Below are positions 17,239-25,538 of a stretch of DNA of 64,000 nucleotides, in pieces. Position numbers and translations under genes: made by a program. Each line of letters starts with the position of its first letter. Position 1 is the stretch's first letter. The notes under the pieces are model-generated. The model was given only the letters and a program-made list of their open reading frames with translations, was not told where the DNA came from and did no database searches. This DNA is from an uncultured Acetatifactor sp. Its GTDB lineage: Bacteria; Bacillota; Clostridia; Lachnospirales; Lachnospiraceae. The stretch lies in the NCBI GenBank assembly GCA_934402315.1, contig CAKRTS010000017.1, positions 1 through 64,000 on the forward strand, given 5' to 3'.

Positions 17239-20200
17239 CTCAGACGTGTGCGGAACTCATCCAGCACACTGCCTCCTTCCGATGTCACCTTCATGGCAGG
17301 TCTTTCCTCCGCCACCGCAGTCTGTTTATATGCCCGGACAATCATCCGGTAATCCCCATCCGGCAGATCATACAGGGGAATCATAAATTGCACTTCTTCC
17401 CCTTGCCTGTATTCTTTATCTGTCCCATCATAGGTAAACACAATCGTCTCCTTCAGGCGTTCATCCAGTTCCTGCATAGCCTCTGGGAACGTGACCTCCA
17501 CTCTGTCAGCATAGCCGTAGGTCGTGATATAAAGGATTCCGCTCTCGCCACGCTTAAACGCAGGATCATGCGGCTCAAGGATTCTCTCGATTCTCGCCTC
17601 TAAGGCAAACTCTGTCACATCGTAAGAAATCTCCGTGACATTTCCGACGTTATCGACCGCATAGCCTGTCACCGTAAAGTCTCCCGAGAAAAGCGGCTCC
17701 GCCTTCGTAATGTCGAGCGTAACCACGCCGCCTTCCGGGTAAAATACTCTTTCGCTGAAGTTGTCCCTGTTCGTGATTTTCAGGTAAAAATCAGCCACTC
17801 CGGAAAGCTCATCCGAAGCCGTGACACTCACCGTTACTGTCTCCTCAGTCCGGATAATCGGCTCCCTGTCTTCCAATACATCCAGTCCAACCAGCACCGG
17901 CCCAACGCAATCCCCGATCAGTGTGATACCGTTTGCAGCGTCCCCTGAAGCATCGGAGTAATAAATCTCTTCTCCGCCCGCCTTTCTGTAGACCGCTCCT
18001 GCTCCGGGAACAATGCTGATATACTTTCCATGCATTCCGCGGTCCAGTGTGAATTTCTGCTCCGCCTCAAGGTTCCTGCCCCGGTCAGAGCGCCTTGTCA
18101 GGAGGTAGGGATATAGTTTTAGCGCTGTTGCGCCGCTGACTGCATAGCGCAGCCTGTCCGCCCTGATCTCTGCATCTGCTGCTATGTCTGCCGCAGACGG
18201 CGTATAGATTCTGTTCTCTCCGGCAGAATCCGCACATCCGCAGATTTCTGTCTGATAGAGGGTGTAATTCAGCTGATAATCACTTGTCGGCTGTCCGTCC
18301 ATGCAGGCGCTGTTCGTCAGGTGGATCGGTGTGCTGCCGTCGCAGCGCACAAAGTAAGTCTTCGGCTCCGAAGCCGCAAAGACGTTCTCCCCGCTCCCGA
18401 TCTGAAGCTGCCTCGTATATACCTTCCAGCGCGCGCTTCCGGCATCAATCCTGATGTGTGTCGTCGCGCTGACATTACCGGCGACATCCACCGCCGCAAG
18501 ATGGAGATACTGCACCCATTCCTTCACATCAATCGTAAACGTTGCAGCGTCCGCAGCTGTCTGCAGAAAAGCTGCTCCTGTCCCGGCTGCGGTTCCCGGC
18601 TGCGTATCGATCAGGTAATAATAGCCCTTCACTCCCGACACCAGCGTATTCTTTGTGATGTTTGACCGGCACAGCAGCGCCGTCGAGCCCTGCAGATAGG
18701 TTTCCGCCTGATGGTAATAATCCGTCCCGTTATCGGACGGCTTGTGCCATGTCACCGTCACCTGACCGGTTCCCGCAGGCTGCTGTTCCACGCTGCCCGC
18801 AGCAATGGCATCCGGTGCGGCAAAATCTGTCGCCTTTATGTTTTTCATCTCGTGCTCCTCTGTGTAGCCGACCGCTTCAGAACGCAGCGTCACCATACCG
18901 TCCCCCGCCCTGTCTCCGGGTGTCATAACCGAATTGAGAACCGCTGTCTGGTTTACATAACTGCTCCCGCCGTATGCCGGTCTGGAGGATATTACTTCCC
19001 CCTCGCTGTGTCCGCAGGCAAGCGCAGAATAGGTATAAGATACGTTTGCGATGGAGTGTTCCACCCATGAGCCTTCATGACGGAAATGGAAATCCTGGGC
19101 AATATAAACTCCGACTACATTTTCGGGAATCTCAAACCGGTATGTTCCGCCTAAGGAATACGTGTTAAAGCTTCCTACTGACTCTCTTTGCAGAGTTCCG
19201 GTAAAATAGGGGTAATTCAGGGAGTACGTTGTTATCGTCTTATCATAATCATCACTGTCCGGCTGTACCGTTATTTCCGGTGTTGGCATGATTTCGCCCG
19301 TAGGACTGACCTGTATTGTCCCGATCTGTCCATTGCTGTAAATAAGATATACTGTTGTCGTCAACTCACTGCCCCAGCATTCTCTTCCCCATGTATATAT
19401 CACAGGGCTGAAGGTTAATGTTCCCGAATAAGGGGTGCTGAAATAGCCTGAGTCATTTCCGCTCTGGAGGTGACAGGTTCCTTCGGAACAGCTATAAAAA
19501 CTTATCTTGGAATATCCCTCACCAAATGTCTGATAATAGCTGTGCCTTTCCCCGCTATAGTAACAATAATTGTCATTCAGGGTCTTATAAAAGGTACTGC
19601 CCGCTGTCTTCGTTCCGCTGATATAGCAGTCGTCGGAATGACTGTGTACAATCAGCTCGCCGGCATTTCCGCCGTAATAGCCTGCGCCGCCACCCGCTGC
19701 CCCGGCGCCGCCGTCCCCGCCTGTAGTCAGGGATGCCTCGCTGCCTCCGGCTCCTCCGTTTCCCATCCGGGACGCTGCACCGCCGCCACCGGCAACGGCA
19801 AGAAGTCCTCTGCGGTCTGAGTACACGGTTGTTTTTCCTCCGCCATTTCCGAACATACTTCCGGTACCGCCGCCGTTGTAGCCGTCCCTGCCGCCGACTG
19901 TCACCGTCAGCTTCTCGCCTTTTACCAGCCATACCTTCAGTGTGGCGCTGCCGCCCTTACCTCCGGTGCGGTTTCCGTAGTCACTTCCCTGGGCGCCGGA
20001 GAGCGACAGCGTATAGATGCCGGAATACGGCACGGTGTATTCCTCCGCATAGCCGGTATATCCAAAGTCCCGGCTGGCGCTTATGTTACTTCCGATGTCA
20101 TCAACGGCATTGATCCGCTTTGCATCCGTCATACCGGGATTGCGGCTCTGGTAGAGCAGATAGGTCTTTCCCTGTCCGTCCGGCTGCCGCCATGAAAGAT

Positions 20201-21644
20201 TGACCGCACCGCTTCCGCCATAGACCAGATAGTTATCCTGCGCCTGCAAAACAAGCTCCACCCACTGCGCATAAAGCGTCAGGTCATTTGCCGGAGTAAT
20301 ACTGTCCCCCGCTCCTCCTGCCGGATACTGGAATGCCGCGTCATAGTACCAGCCGCCGAAGGAATAGCCGGAGCGTTCCGGCTGCGGAAGAATGATGCTG
20401 CCCGGAGCGTAAACCGCGCGGAGGGTGTCCGTATGGGCATTAGGGGCAAGAAAACGGTATCTGTTTTTTTCGATATTGAACCTTCCTTCAAACGGCTGTA
20501 TCATGCTCCATTCCACAAAATGCATTCCTGTCATCATATTGCCGAGCTGATTGCCTCCATTGCATTCAAAAGTCACCCTGTATCCCGCCGGAGCAGACAC
20601 TAAAGAAGCATCCACAGTATATGTAGTGCTATACATTTGTCTGACTGATGTAATCCCACTATTCCCGGCATAACTGCCGCCGTTCGGATCAATCCGGAGT
20701 GTGCTCTCTGACTCCGCCCACTGCGCATAGAGAATAACCGTACCTGTCATGTCATCCTCTTTGCCTGACCAGTTTTCTGTTGTCAGATTCCATATCTCCT
20801 CTCCCTCCGCGAAGGCTCTCCCGCTGCCATCCGGCTTCGTATTCCATCCGGTAAAGGTGTAGCCAGTTCTAAAGTAGCCGTTATCCGACAGGTTCTTAAT
20901 CGGTGTTACCGCCACTCCTTCATACTCAGTGCTGTTGTTGTACATATGGATGCTGTCCTCCATGTAACCACCGGAGCCCTGCTCATTGATAGGAAAATTT
21001 TCTTTGTATTTCACGCGGTAGCGGTTTATGGATATGGCTTTGCAGTCATGGGCACTGAGATCATACCCTTGTTCCAGATTGTTACAAAAAGGGCACAAAT
21101 AGTAATAGTAGTACATATTTGACGTGTCCGCGGACAACTGCAGGTAATCAATACTCTTTGCTGCACCCCGGCTCATATAGATCAGACCGGGTGTGATTTT
21201 TTCCCCACAATCCGCACAGTATGCAAACCATCCGGAATAGTGGTCGGCGAAACAGGTATGTCTTCCAAAGGACACACCGTGATACGTTGTTACAGCCGCA
21301 CCATTTCCGTCAGGTGGATAAGCATTATGAATGCACTGTCCCGGAGCATGAGCAACCTTCCAGTACCCGATCGGCACAATGCCCGTCCTCGGCTTGGTAT
21401 AATAATGCTCTCCGGTCTCCAGTGCGCAGAGACTCGATGCAATCCCGGTAGATCGCGTCTCCCCATATGGATACCACTGGATATTTTTATCTCCGGCATT
21501 GGTCGTCCATGCCTTTCCATCCGGCGAAAAGGTGACATACGGACTGTTATAAACCGTCTTTGCCGCCTCCGCCGGAAGCACCGGGAAAAGCAGTACCGAC
21601 AGGATCATGCCGAGCGCTGCAAGGTATTTTCCCTTTATCTTCAC
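17235..21644 (-). CDS. Giant secreted protein with InlB B-repeats and Gly-rich domain
   Basis: A 1469-residue secreted protein with signal peptide (about 1-27, ending PAEA). Reading along: a Cys-rich part with CADC and CPFC pairs (about 150-200); an InlB B-repeat (TGYTFTGWNTKPDGSG, ending LYAQW, about 260-315); a second one (RSGYSFGGWYYD, ending LYAQW, about 425-460); a Gly-rich domain like that of ALK receptors (about 540-660, many GGxGG); fibronectin or Ig-like segments; and a C-terminal part with VTVSVTASDELSGVADFYLK. No sorting motif or C-terminal anchor is seen. GTG start with GGAGGG at 7 bases. Coupling to the prepilin peptidase and position after the Tad genes suggest a pilus-associated adhesin or matrix protein, which is inference. 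Confidence 0.8.
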   Translation of the reverse strand: MKIKGKYLAALGMILSVLLFPVLPAEAAKTVYNSPYVTFSPDGKAWTTNAGDKNIQWYPYGETRSTGIASSLCALETGEHYYTKPRTGIVPIGYWKVAHAPGQCIHNAYPPDGNGAAVTTYHGVSFGRHTCFADHYSGWFAYCADCGEKITPGLIYMSRGAAKSIDYLQLSADTSNMYYYYYLCPFCNNLEQGYDLSAHDCKAISINRYRVKYKENFPINEQGSGGYMEDSIHMYNNSTEYEGVAVTPIKNLSDNGYFRTGYTFTGWNTKPDGSGRAFAEGEEIWNLTTENWSGKEDDMTGTVILYAQWAESESTLRIDPNGGSYAGNSGITSVRQMYSTTYTVDASLVSAPAGYRVTFECNGGNQLGNMMTGMHFVEWSMIQPFEGRFNIEKNRYRFLAPNAHTDTLRAVYAPGSIILPQPERSGYSFGGWYYDAAFQYPAGGAGDSITPANDLTLYAQWVELVLQAQDNYLVYGGSGAVNLSWRQPDGQGKTYLLYQSRNPGMTDAKRINAVDDIGSNISASRDFGYTGYAEEYTVPYSGIYTLSLSGAQGSDYGNRTGGKGGSATLKVWLVKGEKLTVTVGGRDGYNGGGTGSMFGNGGGKTTVYSDRRGLLAVAGGGGAASRMGNGGAGGSEASLTTGGDGGAGAAGGGAGYYGGNAGELIVHSHSDDCYISGTKTAGSTFYKTLNDNYCYYSGERHSYYQTFGEGYSKISFYSCSEGTCHLQSGNDSGYFSTPYSGTLTFSPVIYTWGRECWGSELTTTVYLIYSNGQIGTIQVSPTGEIMPTPEITVQPDSDDYDKTITTYSLNYPYFTGTLQRESVGSFNTYSLGGTYRFEIPENVVGVYIAQDFHFRHEGSWVEHSIANVSYTYSALACGHSEGEVISSRPAYGGSSYVNQTAVLNSVMTPGDRAGDGMVTLRSEAVGYTEEHEMKNIKATDFAAPDAIAAGSVEQQPAGTGQVTVTWHKPSDNGTDYYHQAETYLQGSTALLCRSNITKNTLVSGVKGYYYLIDTQPGTAAGTGAAFLQTAADAATFTIDVKEWVQYLHLAAVDVAGNVSATTHIRIDAGSARWKVYTRQLQIGSGENVFAASEPKTYFVRCDGSTPIHLTNSACMDGQPTSDYQLNYTLYQTEICGCADSAGENRIYTPSAADIAADAEIRADRLRYAVSGATALKLYPYLLTRRSDRGRNLEAEQKFTLDRGMHGKYISIVPGAGAVYRKAGGEEIYYSDASGDAANGITLIGDCVGPVLVGLDVLEDREPIIRTEETVTVSVTASDELSGVADFYLKITNRDNFSERVFYPEGGVVTLDITKAEPLFSGDFTVTGYAVDNVGNVTEISYDVTEFALEARIERILEPHDPAFKRGESGILYITTYGYADRVEVTFPEAMQELDERLKETIVFTYDGTDKEYRQGEEVQFMIPLYDLPDGDYRMIVRAYKQTAVAEERPAMKVTSEGGSVLDEFRTRLR

Positions 21645-21673
21645 TGTACATCCCTCCTTTTTCCTTTAAACAG

Positions 21674-21705
21674 AAAAAAGCCCGAACATTTTTGTTCGGA
21701 CTTTT
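21674..21705 (-). terminator. Terminator between the Cys-rich protein gene and the giant secreted protein gene
   Basis: The minus-strand hairpin CCGAAC...GTTCGG is followed by GC and six U. It ends about 30 bases before the GTG start of the 1469-residue gene, which leaves no room for a promoter after it. The giant gene therefore depends on read-through or on a processed mRNA. Confidence 0.7.
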
Positions 21706-21743
21706 CATTGATTGCCTTTTCTTTTAATTATCAGCTGTATTCC

Positions 21744-22835
21744 TTAGTAGTACTCTTTTTTGGAACATCTGTTGCACCAACGACAAGGCACCGGGTCGTA
21801 CTCATCTGTTTCCCAGTTATACTGCATTTCTTCTCCTTCTACCCAGTCATGATTTTGGTAATCCATGTCATGGGTGATTTCTTCTACAAGCTCCCCGCAT
21901 GTTCCGCATGTGTATTGTGTGATCTCTACAGCAGTGCAGCTCGCCGTCTGAATCACCACCGGGTTCTGTAAGTCATGCCCCAGCGGTTCTCTGGGCACTT
22001 CACGCTGCACACACGCACCACAGACTGAACAATATATGTCGTAAGTACCCGGATGCGTGCACGTGCTTCCCATACTTCCAAAGCTCACCCTGTAATCTGT
22101 CGCCTGATGCCCCTTCGGCGCATCACTGTTCGCAGCCTTAGATTTTTCATATCCGCATACGCTGCAATACGTCCTGTCCTGCCCGTACTCGGTACAGGTT
22201 GCCGGTGTCGTCTCCGTCACATAGGAGTGATCGGTTTTCGCAATGCTCTCCGTTTTTGTCTTACCGCAGGACGTACAGGTATAGGTCTTCACACCCTCAC
22301 TGCTGCAGGATGCCGCCTGTGTCACGGTACCGCCATCCCAGGTACAGGTATGCACCTGCGCCGGAGGATCTGTCGCTGCCGGAGCCGATGTGCCTGTCGG
22401 CTGCTTCGTGGCTGCTGGTGTCGGCGTTGCTGATGCCCCCGGCTGCTTTGTCGCCTTGGGTGTCGCGGTCGGAGCCGCCGTCGCTTCCGGCTGCTTTGTC
22501 GTTTTGGGTGTCGCGGTCGGTGCCGCTGTTGCCTCCGGCTGCTTTGTCGCCTCGGTCGGTGCTGCTGTTGCTTCCGGCTCTGCTGTCGGCTGCTCTTTCT
22601 CTGATTCCTTCGGAGCTGCCGTTGCCTCAGGCTGCTTTGTCACTTTCGGCGTTTCCTGATCGTCTGTTTTTTCAGATGCCGCCATCTGCTGATCCGTCGC
22701 CGTGCTCTCCCCTGATAAGGAAACGTAATCCGCGTCTGCCGGTTTCCTTATCTGCCCTGTTACAACATATATAATCAGCACACCGCAAGCCATCATCAGG
22801 ACGATCTGAACAATACTTACGATCTTCTTTTTCAC
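21744..22835 (-). CDS. Membrane-anchored protein with Thr/Pro-rich repeat linker and Cys-pair domain
   Basis: A 363-residue protein: a membrane segment at about residues 5-25, an extracellular Ser/Asp-rich part, a Lys-Gln-Pro-Glu-Ala-Thr-type repeat linker (about 65-150; units of about 16 residues such as KQPEATAAPTATPKT), and a C-terminal domain with at least five Cys-x-x-Cys pairs (CTSCGK, CSVCGY, CSVCGA, CGTCGE, CRWC-NRC). Each pair is preceded by an isolated Cys, as in small zinc-ribbon-like or disulfide modules. GTG start after AGGGGGG. The same Cys-pair style occurs in the giant protein next to it, so they may work together at the surface. The function is unknown. Confidence 0.72.
   Translation of the reverse strand: MKKKIVSIVQIVLMMACGVLIIYVVTGQIRKPADADYVSLSGESTATDQQMAASEKTDDQETPKVTKQPEATAAPKESEKEQPTAEPEATAAPTEATKQPEATAAPTATPKTTKQPEATAAPTATPKATKQPGASATPTPAATKQPTGTSAPAATDPPAQVHTCTWDGGTVTQAASCSSEGVKTYTCTSCGKTKTESIAKTDHSYVTETTPATCTEYGQDRTYCSVCGYEKSKAANSDAPKGHQATDYRVSFGSMGSTCTHPGTYDIYCSVCGACVQREVPREPLGHDLQNPVVIQTASCTAVEITQYTCGTCGELVEEITHDMDYQNHDWVEGEEMQYNWETDEYDPVPCRWCNRCSKKEYY
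22397..22645 (-). repeat. Imperfect 48-bp tandem repeats encoding the Thr/Pro linker
   Basis: Within the 21744-22835 gene, a unit of about 48 bp encoding roughly KQPEATAAPTATPKAT recurs about four times, the last units diverging. Such repeats are prone to length change. Confidence 0.6.
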
Positions 22836-22880
22836 CTATAACCCCCCTATCGTTCATCGATCAGTTTACGCTGTTCCGAA

Positions 22881-22909
22881 ATATTATTTCTATTTCATAA
22901 TACGTTCAA
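22881..22909 (-). promoter_or_regulatory. Promoter candidate 1 for the 21744-22835 gene
   Basis: Minus-strand TTGAAC (22909-22904) and TAATAT (22886-22881) with 17-bp spacing, about 45 bases upstream of the GTG start. Confidence 0.5.
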
Positions 22910-22925
22910 CTCTTTTTCAATACTC

Positions 22926-22955
22926 ATTATACAGTACATTCATAACTTTTTACAA
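22926..22955 (-). promoter_or_regulatory. Promoter candidate 2 for the 21744-22835 gene
   Basis: Minus-strand TTGTAA (22955-22950) and perfect TATAAT (22931-22926) preceded by TG, with 18-bp spacing. This is the better -10 of the two candidates. Confidence 0.55.
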
Positions 22956-23115
22956 GCATTTTTATTTATATTATTATTTTTTTGTTTTATTTTTTCGTTT
23001 TGTCCGTTCTCTATGAAGTTTTCAATGTTCGACATCTCTATTTTTGAGATTTACTAGAAATTATGGAGATAAATTATCAATTTTATAGATAATATCAAAA
23101 TATGTTTTTTTTTAC

Positions 23116-23144
23116 TTGCAATTTTGTTTTTCTTGTGTTATACT
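23116..23144 (+). promoter_or_regulatory. Plus-strand promoter candidate without an evident gene
   Basis: TTGCAA (23116-23121) and TATACT (23139-23144) are 17 bp apart. Transcription would run toward and antisense into the 3' end of cpaB. No convincing protein follows; an antisense or small RNA is possible. Confidence 0.4.
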
Positions 23145-23346
23145 TATTTGCGTAAGTGGCATTAGGTTGTATCCTTGTGATGTCTTATTCACATAATCAT
23201 CTGTCCGCACACCAGATCGGTTATCACATATCCCCTTCTCGTATCTCGAGCCAGACTTTTGCTGTGCCCTCAAGCATGATTCTCTCCTGCTTAGCACAGA
23301 GCTCTCTCTTCCCAGGGAACAACCAATCCACGGTTTTTCAACAATA

Positions 23347-24054
23347 TTATCTGCAATCTTTTACGACCCGCAGCGTGCCGGAAGCAAGTTCTGCATAAAA
23401 AGCTTCTACCTCCTCTTTATCAAGGTAAATATTGATACGCTGCGCCGCCGTTGCCGCATCTCCATTCACGATCCGCTTTCCCGTCTGGTCAAAAACCTCC
23501 TGCACATATATATTCTCCCATATCAATACTGCGCCTGCGTTCACATCGCCTACCGCATCCGCTTCACTTTCTGCCGCCTTGGAATCCGTAAGCTTATAGA
23601 TATGAATCCTGTCTCCGGCACGAAGCACCCCTCCTACCACCTGATAGAGATCATCTGCCTTAAAACCGGCAATGACCGGATTCTTTATTTCACTGAGCAC
23701 CTCATCCATACTTTCAAACATTTCACTTGTAAGGAGCACTCCTGGCGCAATATCAAATACTGCTGCCAGTCCATTCACCTGTTCCGGTCTGCACAGGGCA
23801 CTCTCCGGAATACAGGTTTTATCCAAAAGCTTTTCTTCAAAATACAGCATCCGATTCTCTTCTGTAATCAATTGGCCTCTCGGTATTTCTCTGACCGCGA
23901 CATAAATCTGTCCCCGCTCATACTTTGTCAACGTACTCTTTTCCAACTGCAGCATGACCGCAAACACTGCAACTGCCGCGACCAGGGCTGCAATGATCCC
24001 TCCTTTTTTCCATCTGTCCGTCCTGATTTCTCCCGTGTTTTTTCTCTTTTTCAT
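23347..24054 (-). CDS. cpaB: Flp pilus assembly protein CpaB/RcpC (SAF domain)
   Basis: This 235-residue protein has an N-terminal membrane segment (GGIIAALVAAVAVFAVMLQL) followed by a SAF domain: VAVREIPRGQLITEENRMLYFEEKLL, then DIAPGVLLTSEMFE, and a second half with LRAGDRIHIYKL. CpaB is a periplasmic or cell-wall-side assembly factor of Tad pili. The ATG at 24054 is preferred over one 13 codons upstream because the latter lies inside the preceding gene. It is the last of the clustered assembly genes, 16 bases after the pilin-like gene before it. Confidence 0.82.
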   Translation of the reverse strand: MKKRKNTGEIRTDRWKKGGIIAALVAAVAVFAVMLQLEKSTLTKYERGQIYVAVREIPRGQLITEENRMLYFEEKLLDKTCIPESALCRPEQVNGLAAVFDIAPGVLLTSEMFESMDEVLSEIKNPVIAGFKADDLYQVVGGVLRAGDRIHIYKLTDSKAAESEADAVGDVNAGAVLIWENIYVQEVFDQTGKRIVNGDAATAAQRINIYLDKEEVEAFYAELASGTLRVVKDCR

Positions 24055-24070
24055 CTTAGTTCCATCCCTT

Positions 24071-24652
24071 TCAATAAAATTTTCCAACAACATCTACCAG
24101 CTTACCCTTCACAGCCGGAACTATAATCCCGAATACTCCCTTGATCTGATACGAAATCTCACTGTATATCCCTGTATGTTCCACTGTAATTCCATTCGGG
24201 GCAGCCTCCTGCCCCAAAGTTCCCTGCCAGCAATTCAGCGATCCGTCTGCCTCGACGCAGCTCACTTCAACAGTATTCTGAACCACGTTATACACGATGA
24301 ATCGTTCCACACGAACCGGACCGCTTATCAATCCCTTATTGGGACATTCCCATGCATCATCCAGATTCAGATTTCCTTTTATTGCGGTCCGATACAGATG
24401 AAAAGCATCCTCCGGGGACGCAATCAGAAGATTATGTGAAATACCATATTCTTCCACATCCACCACTGCCGCTGCGAGATTGGAAGCTGCGAGAGCATCC
24501 TCCAGATATTGCGACGATGCCCTAAACACCTCCATCTGCATACATGCACTCAGCAACACTCCCAAAAACAGTAAAAATCCCACCCCCGCTGTCCATCCGA
24601 TCTGTCCACTCTCAGTATTTCGCAGTGGACACTCTCTTTTCCTCAAAAACAT
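24071..24652 (-). CDS. Pilin-like Tad protein (TadE/TadF-type)
   Basis: A 193-residue protein with a short basic leader (FLRKRECPLRNTESG), then QIGWTAGVGFLLFLGVLLSACM as a single membrane helix, and an extracellular domain. The Gly16/Gln17 junction fits a class III (prepilin-type) cleavage site, as in TadE/TadF pseudopilins. ATG at 24652 follows GGGGGGACTT. It overlaps the end of the preceding TadE-like gene by 41 bases. The C-terminal domain has four Cys, two in the segment VSCVEADGSLNCW. Its role as a minor pilin is inferred from gene position and topology. Confidence 0.68.
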   Translation of the reverse strand: MFLRKRECPLRNTESGQIGWTAGVGFLLFLGVLLSACMQMEVFRASSQYLEDALAASNLAAAVVDVEEYGISHNLLIASPEDAFHLYRTAIKGNLNLDDAWECPNKGLISGPVRVERFIVYNVVQNTVEVSCVEADGSLNCWQGTLGQEAAPNGITVEHTGIYSEISYQIKGVFGIIVPAVKGKLVDVVGKFY

Positions 24653-24968
24653 AAGTCCCCCCAAGCTTTCCTCTTATGTGCAATGTGATCGCTTCCCCAT
24701 AACCGACACGCACCATCGTCGTCCCCTCCAGACTGATATCTGACACTCCCGCCTCAGCAAGTTCCTTATTGAGCGCAAGCCTGTCCATTTCCGTAAGCAC
24801 GCCTTCTGTCTCCATTCTCAAAATATACTTGCGGGCAATCTGATTGATTTCAGCCTTGTCGTTGATTAGTCTGACGCTGTCAATATACGAAACAAGCAGA
24901 ATTGTCATCAACAGGAGACATACCCCTGCTGCCATAAGATCTCCTACATTTCCCTTTTCCTTCTTCAC
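24612..24968 (-). CDS. TadE-like pilin-related protein
   Basis: From GTG at 24968 the protein has 118 residues: a very short leader (MKKEKG), then NVGDLMAAGVCLLLMTILLVSYI as membrane helix and an extracytoplasmic part. The GTG follows AGGGGTGG and overlaps the stop of the Flp-like pilin gene by 4 bases. Gly6 before the hydrophobic helix is the expected prepilin-type cleavage position. The body (INDKAEINQIARKYILRMETEG) resembles TadE-like proteins, which often carry a helix beginning with such a segment. The function as minor pilin is inferred. Confidence 0.68.
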   Translation of the reverse strand: MKKEKGNVGDLMAAGVCLLLMTILLVSYIDSVRLINDKAEINQIARKYILRMETEGVLTEMDRLALNKELAEAGVSDISLEGTTMVRVGYGEAITLHIRGKLGGTYVFEEKRVSTAKY

Positions 24969-25189
24969 GATGCCACCCCTGTCAGAATCTGCTGTGCCTT
25001 GACCGTCATTGCATCCACCAGCGTCTTTATAAAGGTAGTAAGACTGTCCTTCATCACAACGCAGAGCAGAAGCGCAATAATGCACAGTCCGACCGTCACC
25101 AGAATACCATCAATCCCCTTCTCCTTCTTCAATACCTTCTCACGCACCACATTCCCTAACCATCTCATTCCAACCCTAATCTTTTCCAT
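24965..25189 (-). CDS. Flp-family type IVb pilin-like protein
   Basis: A 74-residue protein with a 25-residue basic leader ending KKEKG, then a hydrophobic helix IDGILVTVGLCIIALLLCVVM and a short C-terminal tail (KDSLTTFIKTLVDAMTV). The size and layout are those of an Flp pilin, but the usual Glu-Tyr at positions 5-6 after the cleavage site is absent. Strong AAGGAG ribosome binding site. It is followed by two more proteins with the same leader design, and precedes cpaB. It is the best candidate for the major pilin subunit. Confidence 0.72.
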   Translation of the reverse strand: MEKIRVGMRWLGNVVREKVLKKEKGIDGILVTVGLCIIALLLCVVMKDSLTTFIKTLVDAMTVKAQQILTGVAS

Positions 25190-25252
25190 TCTTTTTTTCT
25201 CCTTTTTTATTCATATTTTTTATGCTTCTATATTTCTTTATCTTTACTTCCC

Positions 25253-25291
25253 TTATTTCTTTATCTCTTATTTCTTTATCTCTTATTTCTA
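25253..25291. repeat. 15-bp microsatellite upstream of the pilin gene
   Basis: The unit TTATTTCTTTATCTC occurs twice fully and once in part (25253-25267, 25268-25282, 25283-25290). It lies 64-100 bases upstream of the pilin start codon, within the probable 5' region of the pilin mRNA, in a strongly purine/pyrimidine-biased stretch (25195-25300). Confidence 0.6.
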
Positions 25292-25326
25292 TATGTCCTA
25301 GTTCTTTGCTCCCCCAACTCCCAGCT

Positions 25327-25476
25327 AACAGTTGCACACAATGCACCTGACCACAAGCAGCGCACTCTGGAGCCGCCGGTGCTTAGTCTCCGTACTATGG
25401 AGACTTATGCACCGCTGCGTGCGGAAGGTAGCGCAAGCGTGCCTGCGGTGGTCTGTGCATTGTGCGCAACGTCACT
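25327..25476 (+). repeat. Intergenic inverted-repeat element, copy A
   Basis: This element of about 150 bp is about 85 percent identical, in inverted orientation, to 45112-45262. Its two ends are imperfect inverted repeats (TTGCACA-ATGCACCTGACCAC at one end against GTGGTCTGTGCAT-GCGCAA at the other), and the middle holds a 7-bp stem AGTCTCC/GGAGACT around GTACTAT. It lies between tadC and the pilin gene. No transposase is encoded. The trailing part up to 25530 carries an extra GCGCAACGTCACTTTGG unit at 25502-25518, a direct repeat of 25464-25480. Confidence 0.8.
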
Positions 25477-25538
25477 CTGGTGGCGCTATGTCACCCTTGC
25501 GGCGCAACGTCACTTTGGAGCACATCCCTTTGACTGCA

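Larger units (their letters stand above)
22836..23346. other. AT-rich 511-bp intergenic region between cpaB and the Cys-rich protein gene
   Basis: The region is markedly A+T-rich from about 22870 to 23150. It holds two minus-strand promoter candidates for the 22835 gene and one good plus-strand promoter candidate. The remainder (23150-23340) is less A+T-rich; a minus-strand frame of about 35 codons near 23336-23230 (VDWLFPGKRELCAKQER...) ends in two stops and may be a remnant, but I cannot assign it. Confidence 0.6.

Noticed and set aside
19585..20113. Arg- and Cys-rich frames on both strands in the Gly-rich region of the giant protein
   Set aside because: They are out-of-frame readings of GGx codons and have no start signals.
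23112..23340. c-di-GMP riboswitch or small gene upstream of the Cys-rich protein gene
   Set aside because: No conserved GEMM core was seen, and the candidate frames are short and interrupted.
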